Positions 50,882 through 59,904 of a stretch of 64,000 bases of DNA are shown one piece after another. The DNA lies in the NCBI GenBank assembly GCA_963797015.1, contig CAWCNV010000007.1, positions 62,001 through 126,000 of the forward strand, in the 5' to 3' direction. Each line of letters opens with the position of its first letter. The first letter of the stretch is position 1. The stretch comes from JBBPZA01 sp963797015 (GTDB taxonomy: Bacteria; Actinomycetota; Thermoleophilia; Solirubrobacterales; Solirubrobacteraceae). Position numbers and translations under genes: made by a program. Under the pieces are notes generated by a model. The model was not told the DNA's origin. It saw nothing but the letters and a program-made list of their open reading frames with translations, and made no database searches.

Positions 50882-52204
50882 GTGCGCGTGTGCCTCGTCT
50901 ACGACTGCCTTTTCCCTCACACCGTCGGGGGCGCCGAGCGGTGGTACCGGGCGCTCGCGGAGGCGTTGGCTAGCGCCGGGCACGAGGTGACCTATCTCAC
51001 CCGGCGGCAGTGGCCGCGCGGGGAGCGGCCTGACGCTCCCGTGGGGGTACGGGTCGTCGCGGTGTCTGCCGGCGGTCCGTTGTACACCCCCGACGGCCGG
51101 CGCAGCGTCGGGCCTCCGCTCCGGTTCGGCGTCGGGGTGCTGCGGCACCTCGAGCGCAACGCTGACCAATACGACGCGGTGCACACCGCCTCGTTCCCAT
51201 ACTTCTCGCTGCTCGCCGCGGCCGCCGCCCGGCGCCGGGGGCAGACCTACCGCCTCGTCGTCGACTGGCACGAGCTGTGGACGCGCGCGTACTGGCGCGA
51301 GTACCTGGGCCCCGTGGCCGGTGACGTCGGCTGGCTCATCCAGCGCGCATGTGTCGCCGTACCCCAACGCGCGTTCTGCTTCAGCCGCCTGCACGAGGGA
51401 CGCCTGCGGGAGGAGGGGTTGACCGGCGAGCTCACCGTGCTGGAGGGCGAGTACGCGGGCGACGCGCATCCGCCCGAGCGCCCGGCCGGGGTCGAGCCGG
51501 TCGTCGTCTTCGCCGGCCGTCACATCGCCGAGAAACAGATCCCCAAGCTGGTTCCGGCCCTCGCCGAGGCCCGCCGCCGAATCCCCGATCTGCGCGCGGA
51601 GATCCTCGGCGACGGACCGGACCGTGATGCGGTCCGCCGGCTCGTCGACGAGCACGCGCTGTCGGGATCCGTCGCGCTTCCGGGCTTCGTCGGCGCAGCG
51701 CAGGTCGATGCGGCGCTGGCCGGCGCCATGTGCATGGTGCTCCCCTCGCGCCGCGAGGGCTATGGCCTCGTCGTGGTCGAGGCGGCCGCCCGCGGCACGC
51801 CGAGCGTGGTGATCGAGGGCCCGGACAACGCCGCGACCGAGCTCGTCGAGGAGGGCGAGAACGGGGTGATCGCCGCAAGCGCCTCGGCCGGTGACCTCGC
51901 GGCCGCGATCGAGAAGGTCCACGACGCCGGGCCCGAGCTGCGGGAACGGACGGCGCGGTGGTTCGAACGCAACCGGCGCCGCGTGTCGCTCGTAGCGTCG
52001 CTAGAGCGCGTCCTGGAGAGCTACGGCGAAGCGGACCGGCGAGGGGGCGGGAGCAAGGCGCGAGGGGGCGGCAGCTACGCCGGCGAGGACCCGCGACCGG
52101 GAGCGGGAGGCGAATCGGACCCGCGACCGGAAGCGGGAGGCGAATCGGACCCGCGGTCGGGAGTGGAAGGCGACCCGGACCCGCCCGCCACCGCGCGACG
52201 GTAG
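50882..52204 (+). CDS. GT4-family glycosyltransferase with low-complexity tail
   Basis: The 440-residue GT-B enzyme opens RVCLVYDCLFPHTVGGAERW, with the Gly-rich acceptor loop, and has VVVFAGRHIAEKQIPKLVPA at the donor domain, then MVLPSRREGYGLVVVEAAAR with the conserved E-x7-E region. It should add a sugar from a nucleotide donor during surface glycan assembly. GTG 50882 is the start. The last 50 residues (GESDPRPEAGGESDPRSGVE) come from a 30-bp DNA repeat and overlap the convergent GT4 gene by about 130 bp. The tail is dispensable by appearance. Confidence 0.87.
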   Translation: MRVCLVYDCLFPHTVGGAERWYRALAEALASAGHEVTYLTRRQWPRGERPDAPVGVRVVAVSAGGPLYTPDGRRSVGPPLRFGVGVLRHLERNADQYDAVHTASFPYFSLLAAAAARRRGQTYRLVVDWHELWTRAYWREYLGPVAGDVGWLIQRACVAVPQRAFCFSRLHEGRLREEGLTGELTVLEGEYAGDAHPPERPAGVEPVVVFAGRHIAEKQIPKLVPALAEARRRIPDLRAEILGDGPDRDAVRRLVDEHALSGSVALPGFVGAAQVDAALAGAMCMVLPSRREGYGLVVVEAAARGTPSVVIEGPDNAATELVEEGENGVIAASASAGDLAAAIEKVHDAGPELRERTARWFERNRRRVSLVASLERVLESYGEADRRGGGSKARGGGSYAGEDPRPGAGGESDPRPEAGGESDPRSGVEGDPDPPATARR

Positions 52205-53307
52205 GAAGCGAGCACGCCCCGCGCCGTCGCCTGCCAGGAGAAGCGCGCCGCCTGGAAGGGGCCCGCGGCCGCGAGCTCGGCGACCAGCGCATCGTCTGTC
52301 AGCAGCCGTTCGAGCGCGTCCGCGATCGCCCGCGGCGACTCGGGATCGAAGAACAGGGCCGCGTCGCCCGCGACCTCGGGGAGCGAGCTGCGGTCCGAGC
52401 AGGCGACCGCGACCCCCCGTCGCATGGCCTCGAGCACCGGAAGCCCGAACCCCTCGTAGAGCGAGGGGAAGACGAAGCAGCGCGCGGCGGAGTAGAGGCC
52501 CTCGAGCAGCGCCTCGTCGATCCAGCCCTCGAAGCGCACGTCGCGCGAGATCCCGAGCGCCATCGCCCGCCGGCGCAGCTCGGCCTCGTGCCAGGTCGGG
52601 TAGCCCGGCAGCACCAGCACCGGCCGGCGATCGGCCGGCACGAGGGCCAGCGCCTCCAGCAGCCGCGCGAGGTTCTTGTGCGGCCGCTTGGCCGAGACCG
52701 ACAGCACCCAAGGCCGAGACCCGAGATCCAGCCGGGCCCGAACGGAGCGCTCGTCCAGCGCCGTGACCGCAGCCGTCCTCCCCACTCCCTGCGGGACGAC
52801 GTCGATCTTGCCGGGCGGCACGTCGAGCATCCGCACGAGGTCGTCGCGCGTGGATCGCGAGATCGCGATCACGCGATCCGAGCGCGCCACGGCCAGCCGC
52901 ACCAGCAGCCTCATCCCGTACGGCAACGCGCCGGCGTGGGCCTCGGGATGCACGCGGTGGATCAGGTCGTGGACGGTGACGACGCGGCGAAAGCGCCCCC
53001 AGCCCGGCGCCGTGCTGGCGAGGCTGTGCAGGACGTCGACTCGCTCCCGCCCGGCGAGCCGGGGAAGCAGCTGCTGCTCGCCCCGCACCCACTCGACCCG
53101 CCGGCTGGCGCGCACCGGGACCGTCACCGACGGAATCAGCTCGCTCCACGGCCCTTCGCCCGCCTCCGCCGCCTCGCGGTTGACGAACGCCGTCAACCGG
53201 ACGTCCGGCGCCTCGCGCCGCAGCGCCGGGATCAGCTCGCGCGCCGCGACCTCCATGCCGCCGGTCTCCCCGGGCACGAGGAAGACGAGGTTGAGCCCGA
53301 CGTGCAC
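52075..53307 (-). CDS. GT4-family glycosyltransferase
   Basis: The 410-residue enzyme starts HVGLNLVFLVPGETGGMEVA and has the GT4 core: VVTVHDLIHRVHPEAHAG, VLSVSAKRPHKNLARLLEAL, FEGWIDEALLEGLYSAARCF, and VFPSLYEGFGLPVLEAMRRG with the donor-binding Glu pair. It resembles mannosyltransferase-type GT4 enzymes. The last 35 residues (DRGSDSPPASGRGSDSPPAP) are encoded by the same 30-bp repeat that makes the tail of the convergent gene. The start is GTG 53307; the flippase gene ends 12 bp upstream. Part of the assembly operon 59-52 kb. Confidence 0.88.
   Translation of the reverse strand: MHVGLNLVFLVPGETGGMEVAARELIPALRREAPDVRLTAFVNREAAEAGEGPWSELIPSVTVPVRASRRVEWVRGEQQLLPRLAGRERVDVLHSLASTAPGWGRFRRVVTVHDLIHRVHPEAHAGALPYGMRLLVRLAVARSDRVIAISRSTRDDLVRMLDVPPGKIDVVPQGVGRTAAVTALDERSVRARLDLGSRPWVLSVSAKRPHKNLARLLEALALVPADRRPVLVLPGYPTWHEAELRRRAMALGISRDVRFEGWIDEALLEGLYSAARCFVFPSLYEGFGLPVLEAMRRGVAVACSDRSSLPEVAGDAALFFDPESPRAIADALERLLTDDALVAELAAAGPFQAARFSWQATARGVLASYRRAVAGGSGSPSTPDRGSDSPPASGRGSDSPPAPGRGSSPA
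52088..52177. repeat. Three 30-bp direct repeats in overlapping convergent gene ends
   Basis: Units start at 52088, 52118 and 52148 (GACCCGCGACCGGGAGCGGG and variants), with a partial fourth at 52178. The unit is 10 codons in both directions, so it encodes DPRPGAGGES-type repeats on the plus strand and SDSPPAPGRG-type repeats on the minus strand, within both GT4 genes. Confidence 0.92.
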
Positions 53308-53319
53308 GCGGTGCGCCCC

Positions 53320-54816
53320 TCAGCCGCCGCGGCGCCGGATCAGCCCGAGCACCTCGCGCGGCACGACGCCCAGCGCCAGCGCGGAGCCGCAGAACACTGC
53401 CGTCGCCAACCCCAGGCGCACGAGCTCCGGCAGGCCGGGCAGCAGTCCTGCCCCCACCGCGACGGCCGATGCCAGTAGCACCCGCGGCACGACGCGCGGC
53501 GACGGGCGCAGGTCGGGCCTCCCGCGCATCAGCAGCACGGCGTAGGCCGTGGCGAGCACCACCTCGGTCACCGACATGGCCACCGCCGCGCCCCGCGCTC
53601 CGTGGCCGGGGGCCAGGGCCACCACGAGCGCCGTGGCGAGCCCGAAGGCCAGCGCGTTGGCCGCCACGATCGCGCGGTGATCGCGCAGCGCCAGCAGCGC
53701 GAAGCCCCACGTCGCGACCAGGAAAGTCGCGGCGAGAGCGACTCCCTGGATTCGCAGCACGGCCGCCGAGGGGGCGAAGTCGCTCCCGGCGATCACGCGG
53801 ATCCCCGGCCCGGCACCGAAGGCGACGACGATCGCGGCCAGCGCGCCGAGCAGCACGGCGACGTCGAACATTCGCTGCAGCGCCCCGGCGAGGCGGAGGC
53901 GATCGTCGCGCGCGGCGCGCGTGAGGATCGGGAAGGCCGCGGTCACCAGCAGCCCGGGCAACGCGACCAAGACCTCGACGACGCGAAACGAGGCGCCGAA
54001 GTAGCCGGTCTGGGTCGGATTCGAGACGAGCGACATGAGGATCTGCGCGACGCGGTAGTAGAGGATCCCGAGCGCGGTGGCCGCCGTGACCGGGAGCGCG
54101 TCGCGGAAGAGCCGCGGCCACAGCCCGCGCTCGAACGCCGGCCGCAGGGGCATCGCGCCGCGGGCGTACGGGACCGTGGCGATGAGCGCGACGACTCCGG
54201 CCAGGATCGGGGCCGCGAAGAAGAATCCGAGCCCGCTGCCGGCGATCACCAGCACGACCACCGTCGCGACCAGCACGACCTGGCGCAGCAGTTCGAGCAG
54301 GCTGAACGTCACCAGGCGCAGCGACGACTGCAGCGGCACGGTGAACGTGACCTGAAGGACGGTGAAGATCAGGCCCAGGGCGGCAAGCGCCGTCCCCGCG
54401 ACCATCACCCGGTCATAGCCGGCGACCGCCGAGAACGCCGTGGCGATCGCCAGCCCGAGGATCCCGACGACGATGCGCAGGCCGGTGAGGTTGGCCATGA
54501 AGCGGTCGCGAGCAGCCCCCGACGAGCCGGAGAACTCGCGCACCCCGACCGTCGTCAGCCCGCCCTCGGCGAAACCGGCAACGACCGCGACGACCGAGAC
54601 CACGGTCGCGTAACGCCCGAAGTCGACCACGCCGAGGTGGCGGGTGAGCAGCGCCGCCGCGCCGGTGGCCAGCAGGAGCACGGAGCCGAACGCCAGCGAC
54701 CGCGCGATCCCGCCGCGCACCGCGAGCGGGCCGGCGGCGGCGGTGTCGAGGATGTCGGTCGGGTCGCCGCCCTCCGGGGCGACGCGGTCCTCGGGCAGCT
54801 CGGCCCCCGTCCTCAC
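53320..54816 (-). CDS. Polysaccharide flippase (Wzx/MATE-like, oligosaccharidyl-lipid exporter)
   Basis: The 498-residue protein has about 14 helices after a 35-residue hydrophilic start. Typical parts are ARSLAFGSVLLLATGAAALL, HLGVVDFGRYATVVSVVAVV (the RxLGxxxFGxY-like signature of the family), GILYYRVAQILMSLVSNPTQ, TGYFGASFRVVEVLVALPGL and a C-terminal helix bundle. It should move lipid-linked glycans across the membrane. The start is GTG 54816, overlapping the stop of the upstream GT4 gene as GTGA. Confidence 0.9.
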   Translation of the reverse strand: MRTGAELPEDRVAPEGGDPTDILDTAAAGPLAVRGGIARSLAFGSVLLLATGAAALLTRHLGVVDFGRYATVVSVVAVVAGFAEGGLTTVGVREFSGSSGAARDRFMANLTGLRIVVGILGLAIATAFSAVAGYDRVMVAGTALAALGLIFTVLQVTFTVPLQSSLRLVTFSLLELLRQVVLVATVVVLVIAGSGLGFFFAAPILAGVVALIATVPYARGAMPLRPAFERGLWPRLFRDALPVTAATALGILYYRVAQILMSLVSNPTQTGYFGASFRVVEVLVALPGLLVTAAFPILTRAARDDRLRLAGALQRMFDVAVLLGALAAIVVAFGAGPGIRVIAGSDFAPSAAVLRIQGVALAATFLVATWGFALLALRDHRAIVAANALAFGLATALVVALAPGHGARGAAVAMSVTEVVLATAYAVLLMRGRPDLRPSPRVVPRVLLASAVAVGAGLLPGLPELVRLGLATAVFCGSALALGVVPREVLGLIRRRGG

Positions 54817-55967
54817 GCGGCCCTCCCCAGCGCGCGCCGGTAGCTCGCGACCGTCTCACGCGCCGTGCGCGCCCACGTGAAGCGCCGGCAGCGCTCCAGC
54901 CCGGCGTGCCGCAGGCGGGCGGCGAGCTCGCCGTCGCCGAGGATCCGCCCGAGCGCCGAAGCAATCGAGGCGGGATCCTCGGGATCGAAGAGCAGCGCGG
55001 CGTCGCCGGCGACCTCGCGCAGGGCGGGCCGGTCCGAGCAGGCGACTGGAAGCTCGCGGCGCATGGCCTCGAGCACCGGCAGCCCGAAGCCCTCCATCAG
55101 CGAAGGCAGCGCGAAACACGACGCCGCCCGGTACAGACCCTCGAGGTCCGCCTCGTCCACCCAGTCGGGGAGGTGCACGCGCTCCGTGATCCCGAGAGCG
55201 CCGGCCAGCCCTCGCAACTCGGCCTCGTAGGCGGTCGAGCGCCCCGGGATCACCAGCCGCACATCGTCGCGCTCGAGCAGCGCCAGCGCCCGCACGAGCG
55301 CCGCGAGGTTCTTATGGGCGCGCTTCTGGGCGACGCACAGCACCAGCGGCCCCGGCCCGATATTCAGGCGGGCTCGCAGCTCGGGCTCGGGAGTCGGCGC
55401 GACCGGGCCGAAGCGGTCGGCCACGCCGAGCGGCGTCACGTCTACCCGCCCGCGGTCCAGGGCGATGGTCGTCGCGAAGTCCTCGCGCGCCGCGTCTGAC
55501 AGCGCGAGCACGCGGTCGGCGCGGCGCGCGCTGGCGAGCCAGAGTCGCTTGATCGCCGCGCCGCGGAAGCGGTCGGGCAGCGCCTCGGGGTAATGAAGCC
55601 AGGTGATGTCGAGCAGCGTCACCACGGTCTTCAGCCCGGGCGAAGCGAACGGGACGAGGTTGGCGAGCCCGTGCAGGAGGTCCACGTGCCGGGCGAGGGC
55701 TCGCACGGGCAGCACGAGCTCCTGGTAGGGCACGTGCCAGGGGATGGGCGCGAGCGAGATCCGCGCCCGCACCCAGCGGACGCCCGGCGCCCATGGGGCA
55801 TCGAGCAGCGAGGCGGGCGCGTCGCGGTTCACGAACGCGGTCAGCTCGATGCCCGGCTCCTCCTCGAGCAGCGCCGGGATCAGCTCGTGCGCGTAGCGCG
55901 ACGAGCCGCCCGAATCCTCGACCAGGTAGATCAAATTGAGCCCCACGCGCAGTGGGCGCGCCGCCAT
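54813..55967 (-). CDS. GT4-family glycosyltransferase, tandem paralogue A
   Basis: The 384-residue enzyme has RVGLNLIYLVEDSGGSSRYA, TLLDITWLHYPEALP, VLCVAQKRAHKNLAALVRAL, WVDEADLEGLYRAASCFALP and SLMEGFGLPVLEAMRRELPV, the GT4 acceptor and donor motifs. It is very similar over its length to the next gene (55989-57179); the block from VLCVAQKRAHKN to LLFDPEDPA is almost identical. They probably arose by tandem duplication and transfer related sugars in the same glycan. ATG 55967; it overlaps the flippase start. Confidence 0.9.
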   Translation of the reverse strand: MAARPLRVGLNLIYLVEDSGGSSRYAHELIPALLEEEPGIELTAFVNRDAPASLLDAPWAPGVRWVRARISLAPIPWHVPYQELVLPVRALARHVDLLHGLANLVPFASPGLKTVVTLLDITWLHYPEALPDRFRGAAIKRLWLASARRADRVLALSDAAREDFATTIALDRGRVDVTPLGVADRFGPVAPTPEPELRARLNIGPGPLVLCVAQKRAHKNLAALVRALALLERDDVRLVIPGRSTAYEAELRGLAGALGITERVHLPDWVDEADLEGLYRAASCFALPSLMEGFGLPVLEAMRRELPVACSDRPALREVAGDAALLFDPEDPASIASALGRILGDGELAARLRHAGLERCRRFTWARTARETVASYRRALGRAA

Positions 55968-55988
55968 CGCGCCGATCGTAGCCAGCGC

Positions 55989-57179
55989 TCAGGCCGCCTC
56001 TGCCAGCGCGCGGCGGTAGCTCTCGAGGGTCGCGCGCGCGGCCTGCGCCCACGTGTACCGGCGGCTGCGCTCGCGCCCCGCCGCCTTCAGACGTGCCGCC
56101 AGCGCGGCGTCGGAGAGGATCCTGTCGATCGCCGCCGCGACCGCGGCGGGGTCCTCCGGATCGAACAGCAGCGCGGCGTCGCCCGCGACCTCGCGCAGGG
56201 CCGGGCGGTCCGAGCACGCGACCGGCACCCCGCGCGTCATCGCCTCCAGGATCGGCAGCCCGAAGCCCTCCATCAGCGAAGGAAGCACGAAGCACGACGC
56301 GGCGCGGTAGAGGCCCTCGAGGTCCGGCTCGCCGACCCAACCGGGGAGGTGCACGCGCTCCGCGATCCCGAGAGCGCCGGCCAGCCCTCGCAGCTCGGCC
56401 TCGTAGGCGGTCGGGCGCCCCGGGATCACCAGCCGTACATCGTCGCGCTCGAGCAGCGCCAGCGCCCGCACGAGCGTCGCAAGGTTCTTGTGGGCGCGCT
56501 TCTGGGCGACGCACAGGACGAACGGCCCCGGCCCGATGCCCAGCCTGTCCCGCAGCTCGTCCGCGGGCGTCGCGACGGACCCATCCGGCGGGTCGGCGAT
56601 GCCGTGGTGGATCACGTCGACCCTGCCGCGATCGAGGCCGAGCCGGTGAACGGCGTCGTCGCGGGCGGCTCGGGACACGGTCAGGACCCGGTCGGCGCGC
56701 CGCGCGCTCCCGATCGACAGCGCCTTCATGACCCGCCGCCTCGCGGGCGAGGGAAGCGCCTCGGGGTAGTGGAGCCAGGTCACGTCGTGCAGGGTCACGA
56801 CCGTGCGGATGCCGGGAGCGAGCAGCGGGACGACGTTGGCCAGCCCGTGGACCAGATCCAGCCGGCGCCCGAGCGCCGCAGCCGGGAGCACGAGCTGCTG
56901 ATAGGGCAGGTGCCAGGGCACCCGCCGCAGCCCGAACGGCGCGCGTACCCACCGAAGCCGTTCGCCCCAGGGTGCGTTCACCAGCGAGGCCGGTGCGTCC
57001 CTGGTCACGAACGCGGTGAGCTCGATGCCCGGCTCCTGCTCGAGCAGCGCGGGGATGAGCTCGTGGGCGTAGCGCGACGTACCGCCCGAGTCCTCGACCA
57101 GGTAGATCAGGTTGAGCCCCACGCGCAGCGGGCGCGCCTCTTCGCCGGGGTGGGGCCGCACGGGGGAGCCAGGGTACAT
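55989..57179 (-). CDS. GT4-family glycosyltransferase, tandem paralogue B
   Basis: The 396-residue enzyme has RVGLNLIYLVEDSGGTSRYA, TLHDVTWLHYPEALPSPARR, VLCVAQKRAHKNLATLVRAL, GWVGEPDLEGLYRAASCFVL and SLMEGFGLPILEAMTRGVPV. It differs from paralogue A mostly in the middle (acceptor-side residues 60-190), consistent with a changed acceptor. ATG 57179 is chosen (MYPGSPVRPHPGEEARPLRV); the long frame to 57848 is antisense to the methyltransferase. It is divergent from that gene, with 21 bp between the starts. Ends 21 bp upstream of paralogue A. Confidence 0.9.
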   Translation of the reverse strand: MYPGSPVRPHPGEEARPLRVGLNLIYLVEDSGGTSRYAHELIPALLEQEPGIELTAFVTRDAPASLVNAPWGERLRWVRAPFGLRRVPWHLPYQQLVLPAAALGRRLDLVHGLANVVPLLAPGIRTVVTLHDVTWLHYPEALPSPARRRVMKALSIGSARRADRVLTVSRAARDDAVHRLGLDRGRVDVIHHGIADPPDGSVATPADELRDRLGIGPGPFVLCVAQKRAHKNLATLVRALALLERDDVRLVIPGRPTAYEAELRGLAGALGIAERVHLPGWVGEPDLEGLYRAASCFVLPSLMEGFGLPILEAMTRGVPVACSDRPALREVAGDAALLFDPEDPAAVAAAIDRILSDAALAARLKAAGRERSRRYTWAQAARATLESYRRALAEAA

Positions 57180-57200
57180 CTGGCAGCATGGCCGTCCGGC

Positions 57201-58148
57201 ATGGGCGGCGAAGCGGGACGCGAGCGCGGGGCGCGCGAAGCCAGGGGTGAGCGCGGGGCGGGCGCGCGACTGCGGCGCCAGTACGCGAAGCTCTGCGACC
57301 TGCGCGACTTCGACGATCCGAGCGTCCGCGACGCCATCGCTCGGATCGTGCCGGACGCGCCGCCGGGCAGCGAGCGCCAGCTCGAGCGCAAGAACTGGGA
57401 GTTCGCGCTGCTCGCGCTGTTCCTCGAGGACGTCGGCCGCCTGCACGAGGGCACGAGCGTGCTCGCCGTGGGAGCGGGCCACGAGGCGGTCCTCTACTGG
57501 CTGGCCAATCGGGTGGGCAAGATCCTGGCGACCGACATCTACGGCGAGGGCGACTTCGCCGGCGGGGAGGCCGACGCCGCGATGCTCGCGGACCCCTCCA
57601 GCTTCGCGCCCTTCCCCTACCGCCGCGAGCGCCTCGAGGTGGCGAGCATGGACGCGCGCCGGCTCGCGCTCGACGACGCCAGCTTCGACGTCGTGTTCTC
57701 GCTCTCCTCGATCGAGCACTTCGGCGGCCGCGAGGACGTAACGCGCGCGGCGCGCGAGCTCGGTCGCGTGCTGCGCCCGGGGGGCCACGCGTTCATCGTG
57801 ACCGAGTGCTTCGTCGAGAGCTCGCTGCTCGACCGCCCGCGCGTGCACAACCTGGTGCGGATCCTGAGCGCGGGACGGCTGGCCGCGACCGCTCGCCCAG
57901 ACCGCCGCGGCGTGGACGTCTTCACCGCCGCGGAGGCCGGCGCGCTGATCGTCGCGCCCTCGGGCCTGCGGCTGCTGCAGCCACCGCAGCTCGGGCTATC
58001 GTCGACGAGCTTGGCGAACGTCGCGACCTTCAAGGGCGCCCCACGGCCTGAGCCGGCGACCGGGCGCTGGCACCCGCACATCGCCGTCCGGGCGCGGGCA
58101 GGCTCGCCCTGGACCTCGCTCGCGCTGCCCATGGTCAAGCCGCCATGA
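57201..58148 (+). CDS. Class I SAM-dependent methyltransferase of the polysaccharide locus
   Basis: The protein (about 315 residues) has a SAM-binding fold: VLAVGAGHEAVLYWLANRVG (motif I variant), LATDIYGEGDFAGGEAD, DASFDVVFSLSSIEHFGGRE, and LGRVLRPGGHAFIVTECFVE. An N-terminal helical part (KLCDLRDFDDPSVRDAIARI, RQLERKNWEFALLALFLEDV) precedes it. It resembles methyltransferases in glycan clusters that modify sugars or lipid carriers. The start ATG 57201 is tentative because the first 25 residues are Arg/Gly-rich. The stop overlaps the next gene (ATGA). Confidence 0.82.
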   Translation: MGGEAGRERGAREARGERGAGARLRRQYAKLCDLRDFDDPSVRDAIARIVPDAPPGSERQLERKNWEFALLALFLEDVGRLHEGTSVLAVGAGHEAVLYWLANRVGKILATDIYGEGDFAGGEADAAMLADPSSFAPFPYRRERLEVASMDARRLALDDASFDVVFSLSSIEHFGGREDVTRAARELGRVLRPGGHAFIVTECFVESSLLDRPRVHNLVRILSAGRLAATARPDRRGVDVFTAAEAGALIVAPSGLRLLQPPQLGLSSTSLANVATFKGAPRPEPATGRWHPHIAVRARAGSPWTSLALPMVKPP

Positions 58149-59023
58149 CGAAGCCGCTGCTCCCCGCCATCGCCGGCCGCATGCCCGCCGGCCTGCTGCG
58201 CCGCGCGGGGCGGTGGCAGCTGCGAAGCCCCGCGTTCCGGCGGCTCATCGGCGGCGCGATGCGCAGCGTCGCGAGCGCCGACGCGACGATCAGCCACGGG
58301 GTCGGCGCCGGGCTGCGGTTCAACGCGCACGGGGGCAACCCCGGGTATGCGCTGGGGATCACCGAGCCCGAGGTGCAGGGCGCCCTCGCCGACCACCTGC
58401 GGGCCGGGGCCACGTTCTACGACGTCGGCGCGCACCGCGGCTTCTTCACCGTCATCGGAGCCAAGCTGGTCGGCGCCGGCGGGCGCGTCTACGCCTTCGA
58501 GCCGGTGGCCGAGGCCGCCGGAGCGTTGCGCGACAACGTGGCGGCAAACGGCTTCGCGCACGTCGACGTCCGGGAGCAGGCGGTCAGCGACGCCGTCGGC
58601 ACCGCGGTCCTGCGCGTCCAGCCCGAGCTCGCCTGGGCGGCGCTGGTCGGCGGCGCGACACCCGCGCGGTCCGGCGACGACGTGCGCGTCGAGACGGTGA
58701 CCATCGATGCCGTCGTCGCACGCGGCGCGCAGCCCCCGGACGTCGTGAAGCTGGACATCGAGGGTTCCGAGGCGGCGGCGCTGCGCGGCATGTCGGCCAC
58801 GCTGCGCGACCACGCGCCCGCGCTCGTCTGCGAGTTCCACGACACGTACGCCGAGTGCTTCGAGATCCTGGCGGCGGCCGGCTACTCCACGGTCGACCTG
58901 CAGACCGGCCGCACTCTCGCGCCCGCCGACGGCGCCGACCGGCACTTCTGCGGGCTCAGTCAGCGCACCCCCCAGAGCACGCCGAGCTCGGGCCCGGAGC
59001 CGGGCCCGGGGAGCACCTCGTAG
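58145..59023 (+). CDS. FkbM-family methyltransferase
   Basis: The 292-residue protein has FkbM motifs: FYDVGAHRGFFTVIGAKLVG (SAM motif I), RVYAFEPVAEAAGALRDNVA, and PDVVKLDIEGSEAAALRGMS with the family D-I-E-G. It should O-methylate a sugar or polyketide hydroxyl; sugar methylation fits the locus. ATG 58145 is in an ATGA overlap with the upstream methyltransferase. The last 21 residues are Ser/Pro-rich and encoded antisense to the end of the next, convergent FkbM gene (64-bp overlap). Confidence 0.88.
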   Translation: MTKPLLPAIAGRMPAGLLRRAGRWQLRSPAFRRLIGGAMRSVASADATISHGVGAGLRFNAHGGNPGYALGITEPEVQGALADHLRAGATFYDVGAHRGFFTVIGAKLVGAGGRVYAFEPVAEAAGALRDNVAANGFAHVDVREQAVSDAVGTAVLRVQPELAWAALVGGATPARSGDDVRVETVTIDAVVARGAQPPDVVKLDIEGSEAAALRGMSATLRDHAPALVCEFHDTYAECFEILAAAGYSTVDLQTGRTLAPADGADRHFCGLSQRTPQSTPSSGPEPGPGSTS

Positions 59024-59812
59024 CCGCCCGCGACCAGGGCCGCCCGCGCCAGCTGCTCTCCGTCGGGGCCCGGGCGCTGGTGGGGGTGGTACTCGAGCGA
59101 GATCACCGGGCAGCGCAGCTGGCGAAAGCGCGGATCGCCCAGCAGCGCCCACTCGGCGCCCTCGATGTCCACCTTCAGCAGATCGACGCCCTCGAGCAGC
59201 GTGAACACGTCGCGCGCGGGCACGTCGACGCTCCCCGGCCCGTCGCCCATGCGCGACAGGCCGAAGCCGTCCGGGCGGAACGCGACGAATCCCGTCCGCC
59301 GGCGCCGCGCAGGCCTCGATCACCGTCCAGTCGGCGTCGCGCCCGTTGGCCCGTACCGTCCCGCGCAGCACGGCCGCGGTCCCGGGGTCGGGCTCGAGCG
59401 CCACCATCCGCGCCACGGGAAGGCGCGCGAGTAGCGCCGCCCCCCAGGCGCCGATGTTGGCGCCCAGGTCGAGCACGGTGAGCGGCCGGCCGAGCGCCAG
59501 CAGCGCGTCCAGCGCGGCCTTCGGCAGCTCGGCGTGCGGATCGCCGAAGACCTGCCCGAGCGCGTGCAGATCGGCCGTGCCGTCCCGCAAGCAGACGTGC
59601 GGCCCTCCACTTCGGACGCGATATGCCGATAAATGTCCACGATGCAGGATTTGGCGTGCGACGAAGCGCAGCGGACGCTCGACGAGCCGGCTACAGCCCA
59701 ATACTTCGATAACCTCGCCGGGCAGCCCGCGGCTCGTGACAGAACGCACCAACGGGAGGGCACGGATGCGTCGCCAGCCCGTGAGGAGGCGCGACGTCCG
59801 GTCGGCGGGCAC
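58960..59812 (-). pseudogene. Second FkbM-family methyltransferase, frameshifted at a G run
   Basis: From GTG 59812 the frame reads TSRLLTGWRRIRALPLVRSV, then LTVLDLGANIGAWGAALLAR (SAM motif I), MVALEPDPGTAAVLRGTVRA and TVIEACAAPADG. At about 59293 a GGG (one G too many) shifts the frame. Without it the sequence continues FVAFRPDGFGLSRMGDGPGS, then LLKVDIEGAEWALLGDP (the FkbM D-I-E-G) to the stop at 58962-58960. The rest is normal, about 283 residues. It is probably a one-base error in the read or a very recent null mutation. Confidence 0.82.
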
Positions 59813-59904
59813 TGGGCAAGGATGCTAGCCGCCGCCGCGTGCGGCAACATCGCGACTTTCCGTACGCCCCCCCGTTCTCACCTGGCGAGATCCGCCTACG
59901 AGCC

